Source: Martelella mediterranea (GTDB taxonomy: Bacteria > Pseudomonadota > Alphaproteobacteria > Rhizobiales > Rhizobiaceae). Taken from it: DNA of 36,479 bases. Shown piece by piece: positions 24,727-32,647 of this stretch. The DNA is taken from positions 1 through 36,479 of the forward strand of contig NZ_SMAR01000037.1 in the NCBI RefSeq assembly GCF_004342225.1, given 5' to 3'. Position 1 is the first letter of the stretch; every line of letters starts with the position of its first letter. The notes beneath the pieces were generated by a model, which did no database searches, had not been told where the DNA came from, and was given only the letters and a program-made list of their open reading frames with translations. Made by a program: the position numbers and the translations under genes.

Positions 24727-25482
24727 TCAGAGCGGGTTCTTTTCGCGCCAGGCGAAGTACTCGGCTTCGACCTCTTTCGAGATCGGGTAGTATTTCCTGA
24801 GATCGGCACCCTGGCTCAGCCGAAGGCGCGCGAAGTCCTCCCAGTCGGCATGCTTGTTGCCCATATCGAGAATCTGTTCGGCAAGTGCGATGGGAACGAC
24901 AATGGCGCCGTCGTCATCGGCAACGACGATATCGCCCGGCATGACCGTGGTTCCGCCGCAGGCGACGGGCACGTTGACCGCATAGGGCATGAGGCCGGTC
25001 TGGGTGTGGAAATTGGGCGTGCGTCCGCGCGACCAGATGTTGACTCCGAGGCCGGCGATCTTCGGCGTGTCGCGCAGGCAGCCGTCGACCACGAGGCCTG
25101 CTCCCTTGCGGCCCTTGAAATAGGTCATCATCATCTCGCCGAAAATGCCGGAATGCATGTCGCCGCGTGCATCCACGACAACCACATCGCCTTCCTGCAC
25201 CAGGTAAAGTACATGGCGATGGATCTGCTTTTCCGGTTCCTCATATTCCTCGCCGGGCGCCAGATCTTCGCGCTTGGGAAGAAACTGCAGTGTTAGCGCC
25301 GGGCCGGCCATGCACTGACCAAAGGCCATCGGTGTCAGGCCGGTCAGTTGTGGGTTACGGATGCCCAGCCGGCTGAGCTCACCGCTCACGGCAGCCGTGC
25401 CGATCTGCGTCAGACCGTCCACCAGCTTTCTCGGCGGGCGGGTAATGTCGGCGGGTGGTGTGACGGATGGATCGATGATCAT
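24727..25482 (-). CDS. RraA-like aldolase (HMG/CHA aldolase family)
   Basis: A 251-residue protein of the RraA-like superfamily (4-hydroxy-4-methyl-2-oxoglutarate / 4-carboxy-4-hydroxy-2-oxoadipate aldolase group). The catalytic signature is intact: GEMMMTYFKGRKGAGLVVDG with CLRD at 135-138 (Arg137, Asp138), and HSGIFGE near 110-116 for the substrate loop. Intact RraA aldolases split a 2-oxo acid to pyruvate and an aldehyde or keto acid with a divalent metal. The start at 25482 overlaps the Gfo/Idh/MocA stop (ATGA). In this setting it may cleave a 2-keto-3-deoxy acid formed by the dehydratases. Confidence 0.85.
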   Translation of the reverse strand: MIIDPSVTPPADITRPPRKLVDGLTQIGTAAVSGELSRLGIRNPQLTGLTPMAFGQCMAGPALTLQFLPKREDLAPGEEYEEPEKQIHRHVLYLVQEGDVVVVDARGDMHSGIFGEMMMTYFKGRKGAGLVVDGCLRDTPKIAGLGVNIWSRGRTPNFHTQTGLMPYAVNVPVACGGTTVMPGDIVVADDDGAIVVPIALAEQILDMGNKHADWEDFARLRLSQGADLRKYYPISKEVEAEYFAWREKNPL

Positions 25483-26495
25483 ATGGAAGCGACCTTTTCC
25501 CATGTATGGCTCTTGGAAGAGCGGTAAAGCGCGTCGATCGCCGCCATGTTGTTGACGGCGTTTTCGATTGGATATTCGGCGGCGGTCTCGCCAAGGAAGA
25601 TTCGCGCGGCGACGTCTGCCTGCAGCGTGTACTGATCGCATGCAGGGATCACCTCCCGGCGCATCTTGTCCGGTTCATTGGCGCCGTCTGCATCGATGGT
25701 GATCGTGACTTCTCCGCCCTGCGGCGCGTTGAGCGAGATCGGCACCTCGATGCGGCCCTTACGACCCAGAATCTGGACAGTCTGGAAGCGCGCAAGCTGG
25801 GTACCGCAGGCAAAGGAAAGCTGTTTTCCATTACCAAAATCAACAATGCCGCTCATCAGCCGGTCGGTGAGCATCTCAGGGTCAAGATCGCACATGGCGA
25901 CGACCTGCAGCGGCTCGGCGTTGAAGACGAAGCGCGACAGGAAGAGGGCATAGCAGCCAACGTCGTAGAGCGCGCCGCCGCCGACTTCGGGGATGTTGCG
26001 GATATTGTTCGGATCGTCGTTGAAAAAACTCATCGTGGTCTGCATCAGGCAAACATTACCGATCTCGCCGGAGCGGATGACCTCGGCAACACGAAGCCAC
26101 TGGGGATGCTGGCGCACCATGACCGCTTCCAGCACCTGCTTGCCGGTGCGTTCACGTGCGGCAATCAGACGCCGGGCCTCCTGAGCACTCATCGCGATCG
26201 GCTTTTCGCACAGGACGTGCTTGCCGGCTTCCATCGCCTTGATGGACCAGTCGACATGCATGTTGACCGGCAGCGGATTGTAGATCGCGTCGATTTCCGG
26301 ATCAGCCAGAAGAGCCTCATAGTTGCCGTAACTGACAGGAATCTGGAGCTGCTCGGCGGTTGCTTCTGCCTTTGTCGCATCCCGAGAAGCAATTGCCTGG
26401 ACCATGCCCAGTTCGGATTTGTTCATACCGGGGATCACCTTGCGCACACCGATTCCGGCAGTGCTCAGGATGCCCCATTTTAGTTTATCGGACAT
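25479..26495 (-). CDS. Gfo/Idh/MocA family oxidoreductase
   Basis: A 338-residue NAD(P)-dependent sugar dehydrogenase of the Gfo/Idh/MocA family. An N-terminal Rossmann fold (KWGILSTAGIGVRKVIPGM, a variant of the GxGxxG loop) leads to the conserved NPLPVNMHVDWSIKAMEAG then KHVLCEKPIA with the catalytic Lys; the C-terminal alpha/beta domain includes GGGALYDVGCYAL. It probably oxidises a hydroxyl of a sugar, sugar acid or inositol. It leads an operon with the RraA-like aldolase, the UgpC-like ATPase and the UPF0303 protein. Its promoter region faces that of the enolase-superfamily gene. Confidence 0.92.
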   Translation of the reverse strand: MSDKLKWGILSTAGIGVRKVIPGMNKSELGMVQAIASRDATKAEATAEQLQIPVSYGNYEALLADPEIDAIYNPLPVNMHVDWSIKAMEAGKHVLCEKPIAMSAQEARRLIAARERTGKQVLEAVMVRQHPQWLRVAEVIRSGEIGNVCLMQTTMSFFNDDPNNIRNIPEVGGGALYDVGCYALFLSRFVFNAEPLQVVAMCDLDPEMLTDRLMSGIVDFGNGKQLSFACGTQLARFQTVQILGRKGRIEVPISLNAPQGGEVTITIDADGANEPDKMRREVIPACDQYTLQADVAARIFLGETAAEYPIENAVNNMAAIDALYRSSKSHTWEKVASI

Positions 26496-26513
26496 GGATG
26501 CCCTCCCATAGGT

Positions 26514-26546
26514 TTCATATTTGGATAATTAAGTTCCGAATATGGA
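26514..26546. promoter_or_regulatory. Putative IclR operator between divergent operons
   Basis: TTCATATTTGGA (26514-26525) and the inverted TTCCGAATATGGA (26534-26546) form an imperfect palindrome with two mismatches in the arms. It lies in the 132-bp gap between the Gfo/Idh/MocA operon and the enolase-superfamily gene. Similar half-sites occur at the IclR gene and before the UxuA-like gene. Confidence 0.5.
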
Positions 26547-26627
26547 TTGAAAAGAGAGGAAATCTCAGTCAAAGTCAATAGCGAAGAGTCGCGATTACAG
26601 CGACGGGCAGGGAAGCAGGAGCGCCCA

Positions 26628-27824
26628 ATGAAGATCACTGACCTCAAATGCGCAGTCATCGGAAACCATCCGGTTGTCCGCATCACAACCGATGAAGGGA
26701 TTGCGGGGGTCGGTCAGGCCGAGTTCTACAAACCGTTCCTCAAGCCGCAAATCCTGGGGCTTCGCGAGGCGATCCTGGGAGCGGACCCGACCGACGTTGA
26801 GCGCGTCATGCTGCGTATTCGCCAGCGTGGCGGTAACAAGCCCTTCGGCAGCGCCGTCAGCGTTATTGAAATGGCGCTCTGGGATATTGCCGGCAAAGCC
26901 GCGAACCTGCCGGTCCACAAGCTGCTAGGTGGCAAGGTGCGCGACAAGCTCCGTGTCTATAATGGCGGTATCCGCTTTCCGCTGAATGGCTATCGGCCGG
27001 AAGACTATGCCGATGACATGCGCAAGATGATGGCGCTGCCGGAAAGCTTTACCATGGTCAAGCAGCCGATCGCCTTTCACTGCGCGATGAAGGAGATGGT
27101 TCCCGGTTTTCACTATGGCGAGCATGCGGGAGCGGGACCGCACGGCATTCTCGAGCGCGGCAAAATTTCCGAAAAGGGGCTGCGCCACACGATAGATTGC
27201 GTGGAAGCGATGAAGGAGGTGGCCGGCACCTCGGTCGGACTTGCGCTTGACTGCGGTCCGGGCTGGATGTTCTCTGATGCGCTCAGATTTGCCCGCGGGG
27301 TGGAGCATCTCGACCTGCTCTGGCTCGAAGATCTGATCTCCGGTGATTATACGCCCTGGTCCGACTCCGACCTCTACCGCGATCTGACGACTGCGACCTC
27401 TACGCCGATCCATACCGGTGAGCAGATTTATCTCAGAAATAATTACAAGCCATTGATCGAGGCACGCGCCATCGATGTGATCGGGCCGGACCCGGCCGAT
27501 GTCGGTGGTCTTGCGGAACTCAAATGGATTGCCGAATATGCCGATCTTCACGGGATCATGATGGCGCCGCATGGCACAGCCAACGGGTTGATCGGCCTTG
27601 CCGCGCTCATCCAAGTCAGCGCAACGCTTCCGGCGAATTTCATTGCTTTTGAATACCCGATCGCCGTTCCCGAATGGTGGGCCGATATCGTCACCGGGCT
27701 GCCGGAGACGGTCGTCAAGGATGGCTTTGTCGATGTGCTGACAGCGCCGGGTCTCGGCGTCGATCTGATTCCCGAAGCCGCCGAACGCTATTTGAGTGAC
27801 GACGACGCGGATTTCTTCAAATGA
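26628..27824 (+). CDS. Enolase-superfamily sugar-acid dehydratase (MR/MLE)
   Basis: A 398-residue mandelate racemase/muconate lactonizing-type enzyme. N-terminal capping domain at 1-120 and barrel at about 130-380. Metal ligands are Asp208 (LALDCGPGW), Glu234 (LLWLEDLIS) and Glu265 (IHTGEQIYL), and His315 (MMAPHGTANG) is the likely base. This residue pattern suits acid-sugar dehydratases (for example gluconate, galactonate or mannonate type), which give 2-keto-3-deoxy acids. The start at 26628 is preferred to the in-frame ATG at 26547 because AGGAG lies about 8 nt upstream and the family begins with MKITDLKC. It is convergent with the IclR gene, with only 2 bp between their stops. Confidence 0.9.
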   Translation: MKITDLKCAVIGNHPVVRITTDEGIAGVGQAEFYKPFLKPQILGLREAILGADPTDVERVMLRIRQRGGNKPFGSAVSVIEMALWDIAGKAANLPVHKLLGGKVRDKLRVYNGGIRFPLNGYRPEDYADDMRKMMALPESFTMVKQPIAFHCAMKEMVPGFHYGEHAGAGPHGILERGKISEKGLRHTIDCVEAMKEVAGTSVGLALDCGPGWMFSDALRFARGVEHLDLLWLEDLISGDYTPWSDSDLYRDLTTATSTPIHTGEQIYLRNNYKPLIEARAIDVIGPDPADVGGLAELKWIAEYADLHGIMMAPHGTANGLIGLAALIQVSATLPANFIAFEYPIAVPEWWADIVTGLPETVVKDGFVDVLTAPGLGVDLIPEAAERYLSDDDADFFK

Positions 27825-27826
27825 TG

Positions 27827-28669
27827 TCAGCCATTCCAGCCAGTGGCACCCCGTGTCGGCACGGCGGGAAGGTCGGCCGCGATCGCGCCGGCGGCCGAGA
27901 TGGTGGCTGCCCTGAGCATATCAAGGCGCCCGGCATTGGTCTCGTCGGCAAGATAGGGCAGGCTGAGTGCCGCGATCGTCTTGCCGTTACGATCCGGAAC
28001 CGGGGCGGCGAAGGCGTTTACACCGGTGGAGAACTCGCCTTCGTCCCAGGCCCATCCCTGGCGGCGGATGCGAGTCAGCTCACTGCGCAGGTTCTTGACC
28101 GAGGTGATCGTGCGGGGCGTGTAGCGCGCCAGTGCCTCCGGCAGAAGGGCGTCGAGTTCCGATTTCGTCAAGCTGGCGAGCAACACTTTGCTCGCAGCCC
28201 CTGTATGAAGCGGAAAACGCTGGCCGGGCACACCTGCAAGAGCGTGTCCGCGCGAACCCGGACTCGCAGCGATCACGACCACTCCGTCACCGCTGAGAAC
28301 AGAAAGCTTACAGCCTTCGCCGGTCGTTTCGGACAATCGCTCCATATGAGGCGTCGCGAGCAAAACGATATCGATATCGGCGGCGCTTGGCAGAACGCGT
28401 GCAGCAAGCGAGATGAGGCGAGTGCCGAGTACGTAGTTGCCGTCCGGCAGGTGCCGGACAATCCCATAGGCGTGGAGCGAGTTGAGCAGACGGTAAACGG
28501 TCGTGCGCGGCAGATGCAGCACCTCGACCAGTTCCCGCATGGATGCACCGCTCGGTTTCCGCTCCAGATAGGCCAGCACATCCATCATGCGGTCTATCGC
28601 TGGAATCCGGTTTTTTTCCAAAGCCGCGCTGTGCCCCTTGGCCGCCTGTCCCTCACTCTTCATCTTCAT
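27827..28669 (-). CDS. IclR family transcriptional regulator
   Basis: A 280-residue regulator. Residues about 20-80 form the winged helix-turn-helix (RIPAIDRMMDVLAYLERK, SMRELVEVLHLPRTTVYRLLN) and about 95-265 the IclR effector domain with the GAASKVLLASL loop, WAWDEGEFSTGVNAFAAPV and a C-terminal SLPYL segment. IclR proteins typically respond to sugar acids or aromatic acids in such clusters. The ATG at 28669 is the likely start; the longer frame to 28828 runs through the promoter and the facing VOC gene. It is the natural regulator of the surrounding cluster, and a half-site lies just before its start (28678-28690). Confidence 0.92.
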   Translation of the reverse strand: MKMKSEGQAAKGHSAALEKNRIPAIDRMMDVLAYLERKPSGASMRELVEVLHLPRTTVYRLLNSLHAYGIVRHLPDGNYVLGTRLISLAARVLPSAADIDIVLLATPHMERLSETTGEGCKLSVLSGDGVVVIAASPGSRGHALAGVPGQRFPLHTGAASKVLLASLTKSELDALLPEALARYTPRTITSVKNLRSELTRIRRQGWAWDEGEFSTGVNAFAAPVPDRNGKTIAALSLPYLADETNAGRLDMLRAATISAAGAIAADLPAVPTRGATGWNG

Positions 28670-28677
28670 CGAATAAT

Positions 28678-28690
28678 CCCAAATATGAAC
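28678..28690 (-). promoter_or_regulatory. IclR-type half-site in the iclR leader
   Basis: CCCAAATATGAAC (minus-strand reading GTTCATATTTGGG) matches the TTCATATTTGGA half-site of 26514-26525. It lies 8 bp upstream of the chosen IclR start, as for autoregulation. Confidence 0.4.
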
Positions 28691-28745
28691 TTTTCTTCTG
28701 GGTATCGGGATTCCGTGTGCTTGTCCATCCGGTTGGCATACAAAC

Positions 28746-28755
28746 ATTAGTTTCA
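28746..28755 (+). promoter_or_regulatory. ATTAGTTTCA motif upstream of the VOC gene
   Basis: The 10-bp ATTAGTTTCA is identical to the core of the direct repeats at 29277-29311. It lies 26 bp upstream of the VOC gene start, and may be part of a shared regulatory site. Confidence 0.35.
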
Positions 28756-28781
28756 ACCTACATTGCATAGGAGTTATAGCA

Positions 28782-29219
28782 ATGATTTTTACCGGAATCG
28801 GCCATGTTGCCATCCGCTGCACGGACATCGATCGGTCGCTTGCATTTTATACGGATGTGTTCGGCTTTCCAGAAATGTTCCGTCTGAACCAGGACGACGG
28901 CCGAGTCTGGCTGGTCTATCTGCGCGTGACCAACACACTCTATCTCGAGCTTTTTCCGGATGGTGACGGCAACAAAGTCCCGGGTCCAAATGCTACTGGT
29001 TACAATCACTTATGCGTCGAAACAGGTGACATTGACGCCGCTGCAAAGCATATCGAAGCGCTCGGCGTGCCGCTCGTAAAACCTGTCGTGACGGGACGTG
29101 ACGGCAATCGCCAGTGCTGGATTGATGATCCAGACGGTAACCGCATCGAGATCATGCAAATGATGCCGGACTGCATGCAGTTTGCCGCCATCAAGGCCAT
29201 GAAGCCCGAACGTTCATAG
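28782..29219 (+). CDS. VOC family protein (glyoxalase/dioxygenase-like)
   Basis: A 145-residue VOC-fold protein with two paired beta-alpha-beta-beta-beta modules. Metal-ligand positions are visible: His8 (IGHVAIRC), Glu56 (LYLELFPD), His76 (YNHLCVE) and Glu123 (NRIEIMQM). This quartet is typical of lactoylglutathione lyase-like and other VOC isomerases. In this cluster it may isomerise or epimerise a keto-sugar acid rather than detoxify methylglyoxal, but this is inferred. AGGAG lies a normal distance upstream. It has its own short transcription unit between the IclR gene and the UxuA-like operon. Confidence 0.85.
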   Translation: MIFTGIGHVAIRCTDIDRSLAFYTDVFGFPEMFRLNQDDGRVWLVYLRVTNTLYLELFPDGDGNKVPGPNATGYNHLCVETGDIDAAAKHIEALGVPLVKPVVTGRDGNRQCWIDDPDGNRIEIMQMMPDCMQFAAIKAMKPERS

Positions 29220-29276
29220 AAACGAACCAGACATGCCACCGTCAGGATAAATCTCTTGACTCGGCATATGATAACA

Positions 29277-29316
29277 AATTAGTTTCATATAAAGAACAAT
29301 TAGTTTCATATATGGA
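29277..29316. promoter_or_regulatory. Tandem direct repeat, probable operator of the UxuA-like operon
   Basis: The 14-bp AATTAGTTTCATAT occurs exactly twice (29277-29290 and 29298-29311), 21 bp apart, that is two helical turns. The second copy continues as TTTCATATATGGA, close to the TTTCATATTTGGA half-site of 26513-26525. A possible -35 TTGACT is at 29256-29261. The pair lies 70-100 bp upstream of the UxuA-like start. Confidence 0.55.
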
Positions 29317-29382
29317 CTTTTTATGAGTGTTTCGAAACCGGGAGAGGCAGAGGTTTCGGAGATCACGCTCAGGGAGCAGAAG

Positions 29383-30465
29383 ATGCGAGTAGGATTAACA
29401 CTTTTCGGAGAAAGCCTTTCTCCGGCTGGGTCGCGTTTCGCCGCTCAGCTCGGCATCCGTGATGTTGTCATCCATCTGGTCCGTTATGGCCACAATGCCG
29501 ATCCTTCCGGCTGGCTCGCCGGCCAGCCGGGGCCGCCCCTCTCTGAAGATGCTGACGCACCGCTTTGGGACTACGAAACACTTTCGGATGTCGTGAAGAT
29601 GCTGGCTGCGGACGGGATTCGTATCGCTGCGCTGGAGAACTTCTCGCCTTCCTTCTGGTCTGACATCCTTCTGAACGGCCCCCGGCGGGTCGCGCAAATG
29701 GACCGCCTGAAGCGGCTCGTCCGCGATTGTGGGCGAGTCGGCATTCCAGTCATCGGCTACAATTTTTCACTGGCCGGCGTCTGGGGCTGGCAACGCCGGC
29801 CTATCGCCCGCGGCGGCGCGGTGGCCACGACATTTGACATGTCCCGTTTCGATCACGACCGCCCGATGCCTGACGGCGTCGTCTGGAACATGCGTGTGCG
29901 GGAAGATCGGGGGGACGGTCACGTAAGCTGTTCCGATCAGGAGCTTTGGCAGCGTCTCGAATGGTTTTTGAAAGAGCTGGTGCCGGTGGCGGAGGAGTCA
30001 GGCGTAAAACTTGCCGCCCATCCGGACGATCCGCCGGCAGACAACCTTCGTGGAACCCCCCGGCTAGTCAATCGTCATGAGAAATACGACCGGCTGCTGT
30101 CGATAATCGACAGTCCTTCGAATGCTATGCAGTTCTGCATTGGCTCATTGATGGAGATGCCGGGCGACATTTATGAGACGACGCGCCACTACGCCCGGAC
30201 TAGACGGATCGCCTATGTGCATTTCCGTAACGTCAAGGGCAAGGTTCCCCGCTATGCGGAGGCCTTCATTGATGACGGTGATACGAACATGGCAGAAATC
30301 GCCCGGATATTGCATGCCGAAGGTTATGACGGCGTGCTTGTCCCCGATCACATCCCAGAAATTTCCTGCCCTGCCCCGTGGCATGTCGGGATGGCGCATG
30401 CGGTGGGTTACATGAACGCCCTCCTCAAGACGGCGCCGCGGCTCACTAAGCCGCAAATGTCTTGA
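29383..30465 (+). CDS. Mannonate dehydratase-like protein (UxuA family)
   Basis: A 360-residue TIM-barrel enzyme of the UxuA family, which removes water from D-mannonate to give 2-keto-3-deoxygluconate. Landmarks are VIGYNFSLAGVWGW, LAAHPDDPP with the first His ligand, MQFCIGSL with the Cys ligand, YVHFRNVKG and LVPDHIPEI with Asp-His. E. coli UxuA has about 394 residues, and here the N-terminus is shorter and divergent, so a related sugar acid may be the real substrate. The start at 29383 is chosen for AGGGAG 6 nt upstream; the ATG at 29323 lies just after the operator without a ribosome site. It opens the import and reduction operon. Confidence 0.85.
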   Translation: MRVGLTLFGESLSPAGSRFAAQLGIRDVVIHLVRYGHNADPSGWLAGQPGPPLSEDADAPLWDYETLSDVVKMLAADGIRIAALENFSPSFWSDILLNGPRRVAQMDRLKRLVRDCGRVGIPVIGYNFSLAGVWGWQRRPIARGGAVATTFDMSRFDHDRPMPDGVVWNMRVREDRGDGHVSCSDQELWQRLEWFLKELVPVAEESGVKLAAHPDDPPADNLRGTPRLVNRHEKYDRLLSIIDSPSNAMQFCIGSLMEMPGDIYETTRHYARTRRIAYVHFRNVKGKVPRYAEAFIDDGDTNMAEIARILHAEGYDGVLVPDHIPEISCPAPWHVGMAHAVGYMNALLKTAPRLTKPQMS

Positions 30466-30500
30466 ACACAGCAACATTTCTTGATTGGGAGGAAGAAAAC

Positions 30501-31724
30501 ATGAAACTCAAAACCAAACTTGCGTTGACGGCGGCCGTGCCGTTTATCCTGGCGCAGGCCCCGGCCTTTGCTGGTGAAATCACCTGGTGGGCGCCTGAGT
30601 TCGGCGCCGACCGCGCGGAAACGCTTGCACAGAAGTTCGAAGAACAAAACCCCGATATCAAAGTCAATGTCGAAAGGGTTGTGCCGAGCGGTCTGCAAAA
30701 TCGTGTCCTCGTGGCCCTGCAATCGGGCAACACTCCGGACCTCATAGATGTCGCCAATGGCTGGACCGTTCCTTTTGCCATGACCGGCCAATTGCTGCAG
30801 CTCGACGATATCGTGGCAGAGCAGGGTATCGACCTTGATGATTTCCTGCCGGCGGCAGTCAACACGGCAAAGGTGGACGGCAAGCTCTACGGACTTCCCT
30901 TCCGAGCCGAAGCTCATGCTATGATCTACAATAAAGGCATGTTCGAGAAAGCCGGACTCGACCCCGACAAATTTCCGGAAACCTGGAGTGAATTGAACGA
31001 GACGGCAAGCGCCTTGACCTCCGGTTCGCAATACGGAATGGGGATTGCCGGGGGTGGCGAGGTCTCCAACACAGTCTTCCGTTCACTTCCTTTCCTGTGG
31101 ATGAACGGCGGCGGCATACTGTCGGAAGACCTTTCCAGCAGCATTCTCGACGCGCCTGAATCGGCCGAAGCTTTGGAATTCTATACCGATTTTAAGGCTG
31201 ACGGATTGGCTCCACCTTCCACACTTGAAAATGACGGGACCGCGCTTCGTCGCCTGTTTATCGCCGAAACCATTGCGATCTATCAGTCTGGTCAGTTCGA
31301 CCTGGCTTCGATTACACAGGAGAATCCGGACATTGACATCGGGACGGCGCTTATTCCGCATCCGGAGGGCAAGGAGCGGTCTGCCATTCTCGGCGGATGG
31401 AATTTCGTGATTCCGGCCGCGGCCAAGAATAAGGGCGATTCTGCCGCATTTTTGAACTTCCTTGTGCAGCCCGAGAATATGGGATTCTATACCGATACCT
31501 TTCCGGCACGTCAGTCGGCGATGGACATGGAGCGCTTCCAGAACCCGCAGTTCGAGCCTTTCCGCGAAATGCTGCAATATGCCCGCCCTCAACCAGCGGC
31601 AAACAACTGGGTCCAGATCACGCAGATGTATTTTGATACTGTCCAGGAAATCCTTCTGGGTGGTGCGGACGTCAAAGAAGTACTGACGGACACAACTCAA
31701 CAGATCGACAGCCTTCTGCAGTAA
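30501..31724 (+). CDS. Sugar ABC transporter binding protein (family 1)
   Basis: A 407-residue periplasmic binding protein of the SBP_bac_1 (MalE/UgpB) type. Residues 1-24 are a signal peptide ending AFA before GEI. Mature landmarks are ITWWAPEFGADRAETLAQKF at the first lobe, and YGLPFRAEAHAMIYNKGMFE then KAGLDPDKFPETWSEL, the family-typical hinge strand and loop. The start at 30501 follows GGGAGG. It feeds the two permeases encoded next; the gene is followed by a strong hairpin. Confidence 0.93.
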   Translation: MKLKTKLALTAAVPFILAQAPAFAGEITWWAPEFGADRAETLAQKFEEQNPDIKVNVERVVPSGLQNRVLVALQSGNTPDLIDVANGWTVPFAMTGQLLQLDDIVAEQGIDLDDFLPAAVNTAKVDGKLYGLPFRAEAHAMIYNKGMFEKAGLDPDKFPETWSELNETASALTSGSQYGMGIAGGGEVSNTVFRSLPFLWMNGGGILSEDLSSSILDAPESAEALEFYTDFKADGLAPPSTLENDGTALRRLFIAETIAIYQSGQFDLASITQENPDIDIGTALIPHPEGKERSAILGGWNFVIPAAAKNKGDSAAFLNFLVQPENMGFYTDTFPARQSAMDMERFQNPQFEPFREMLQYARPQPAANNWVQITQMYFDTVQEILLGGADVKEVLTDTTQQIDSLLQ

Positions 31725-31733
31725 GAGCAAATA

Positions 31734-31775
31734 GCCGGGTCGCCGCTATGGCGGCCCGGCAGCCCGGCCGTTTTT
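31734..31775 (+). terminator. Hairpin plus T-run after the binding-protein gene
   Basis: GCCGGGTCGCC (31734-31744) and GGCGGCCCGGC (31750-31760) form an 11-bp stem with one G-T wobble and a 5-nt loop, and TTTTT follows at 31771-31775. It lies between the binding-protein and permease genes. It probably lowers expression of the permeases relative to the binding protein. Confidence 0.6.
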
Positions 31776-31788
31776 CAGGAGGAATGCC

Positions 31789-32643
31789 ATGCGTGTCAGT
31801 TCCCGTTTCACCGGACCGCTGTTCGTGTTTCCGGCACTTTTCGTGCTCGCCCTGCTAGTGTTTTATCCACTGGTCTACACAGTCGTCCTTTCCGTCACCG
31901 ACCCTGCGGGCAACTATATTGGCCTGGAGAACTTCAGGACCATGCTCGATCAACGCCTGACCGGCGTCACGCTTCGTAACACCTTCGTTTATGTCGGTTT
32001 TTCGATTGTGTTTCAGATTATTCTGGGAACCGCGGTCGGCTTGCTGCTCAATGCGCCCTTTTGGGGGCGCAGTGCCCTGCGGGCGATGATCGTCGTGCCG
32101 TGGGTCATACCAGGTATTGTCGCGGCAACCACATGGGCGTGGATGTTCCATACCGAGTTCGGCATCATCAACTACATGGCGCAAGGCGCTGGTGTTATTG
32201 ATCAGCCAATTGGCTGGCTCACCAATCCGAACACCGTCATGCCGGCACTTGTCACAGTCAATGTCTGGAAGATGTTTCCATTCGTCGCCATCATGGTACT
32301 GGCAGGTTTGCAGGCCATTCCGAAGGATGTTTACGAGGCAGCGCGCATCGATGGCGCCAAACTGCATCATGAGATCATCTTTGTAACCCTGCCTTATCTG
32401 AAACCGGTTCTGAGTTCGCTATCGCTGCTTCTCGCCATCTGGGGACTGAATGCCATCACCATCATCTACGCGATGACCGGTGGTGGTCCCGCCAACCGCA
32501 GTATCATCCTGCCCATTCAGATATTCCGGCAGGCCTTCCAGTTTTTTCAGTTCAATCAGGCTGCGGCTCTCTCGGTGATGTTTTTGGGAATTACCGGCGT
32601 GCTGATGGTCCTTTACGTAACTGTATTCGCAGAGAAAGAGTAA
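31789..32643 (+). CDS. Sugar ABC transporter permease (MalF/UgpA-like)
   Basis: A 284-residue permease with about six membrane segments, starting FTGPLFVFPALFVLALLVFY. The EAA coupling loop is VYEAARIDGAKLHHEIIFVT. It lacks the large periplasmic insertion of enteric MalF, as is usual for UgpA-type proteins. AGGAGG precedes the ATG. It partners with the MalG-like permease and, presumably, the UgpC-like ATPase encoded on the opposite strand at 23632-24702. Confidence 0.93.
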   Translation: MRVSSRFTGPLFVFPALFVLALLVFYPLVYTVVLSVTDPAGNYIGLENFRTMLDQRLTGVTLRNTFVYVGFSIVFQIILGTAVGLLLNAPFWGRSALRAMIVVPWVIPGIVAATTWAWMFHTEFGIINYMAQGAGVIDQPIGWLTNPNTVMPALVTVNVWKMFPFVAIMVLAGLQAIPKDVYEAARIDGAKLHHEIIFVTLPYLKPVLSSLSLLLAIWGLNAITIIYAMTGGGPANRSIILPIQIFRQAFQFFQFNQAAALSVMFLGITGVLMVLYVTVFAEKE

Positions 32644-32647
32644 GGTT

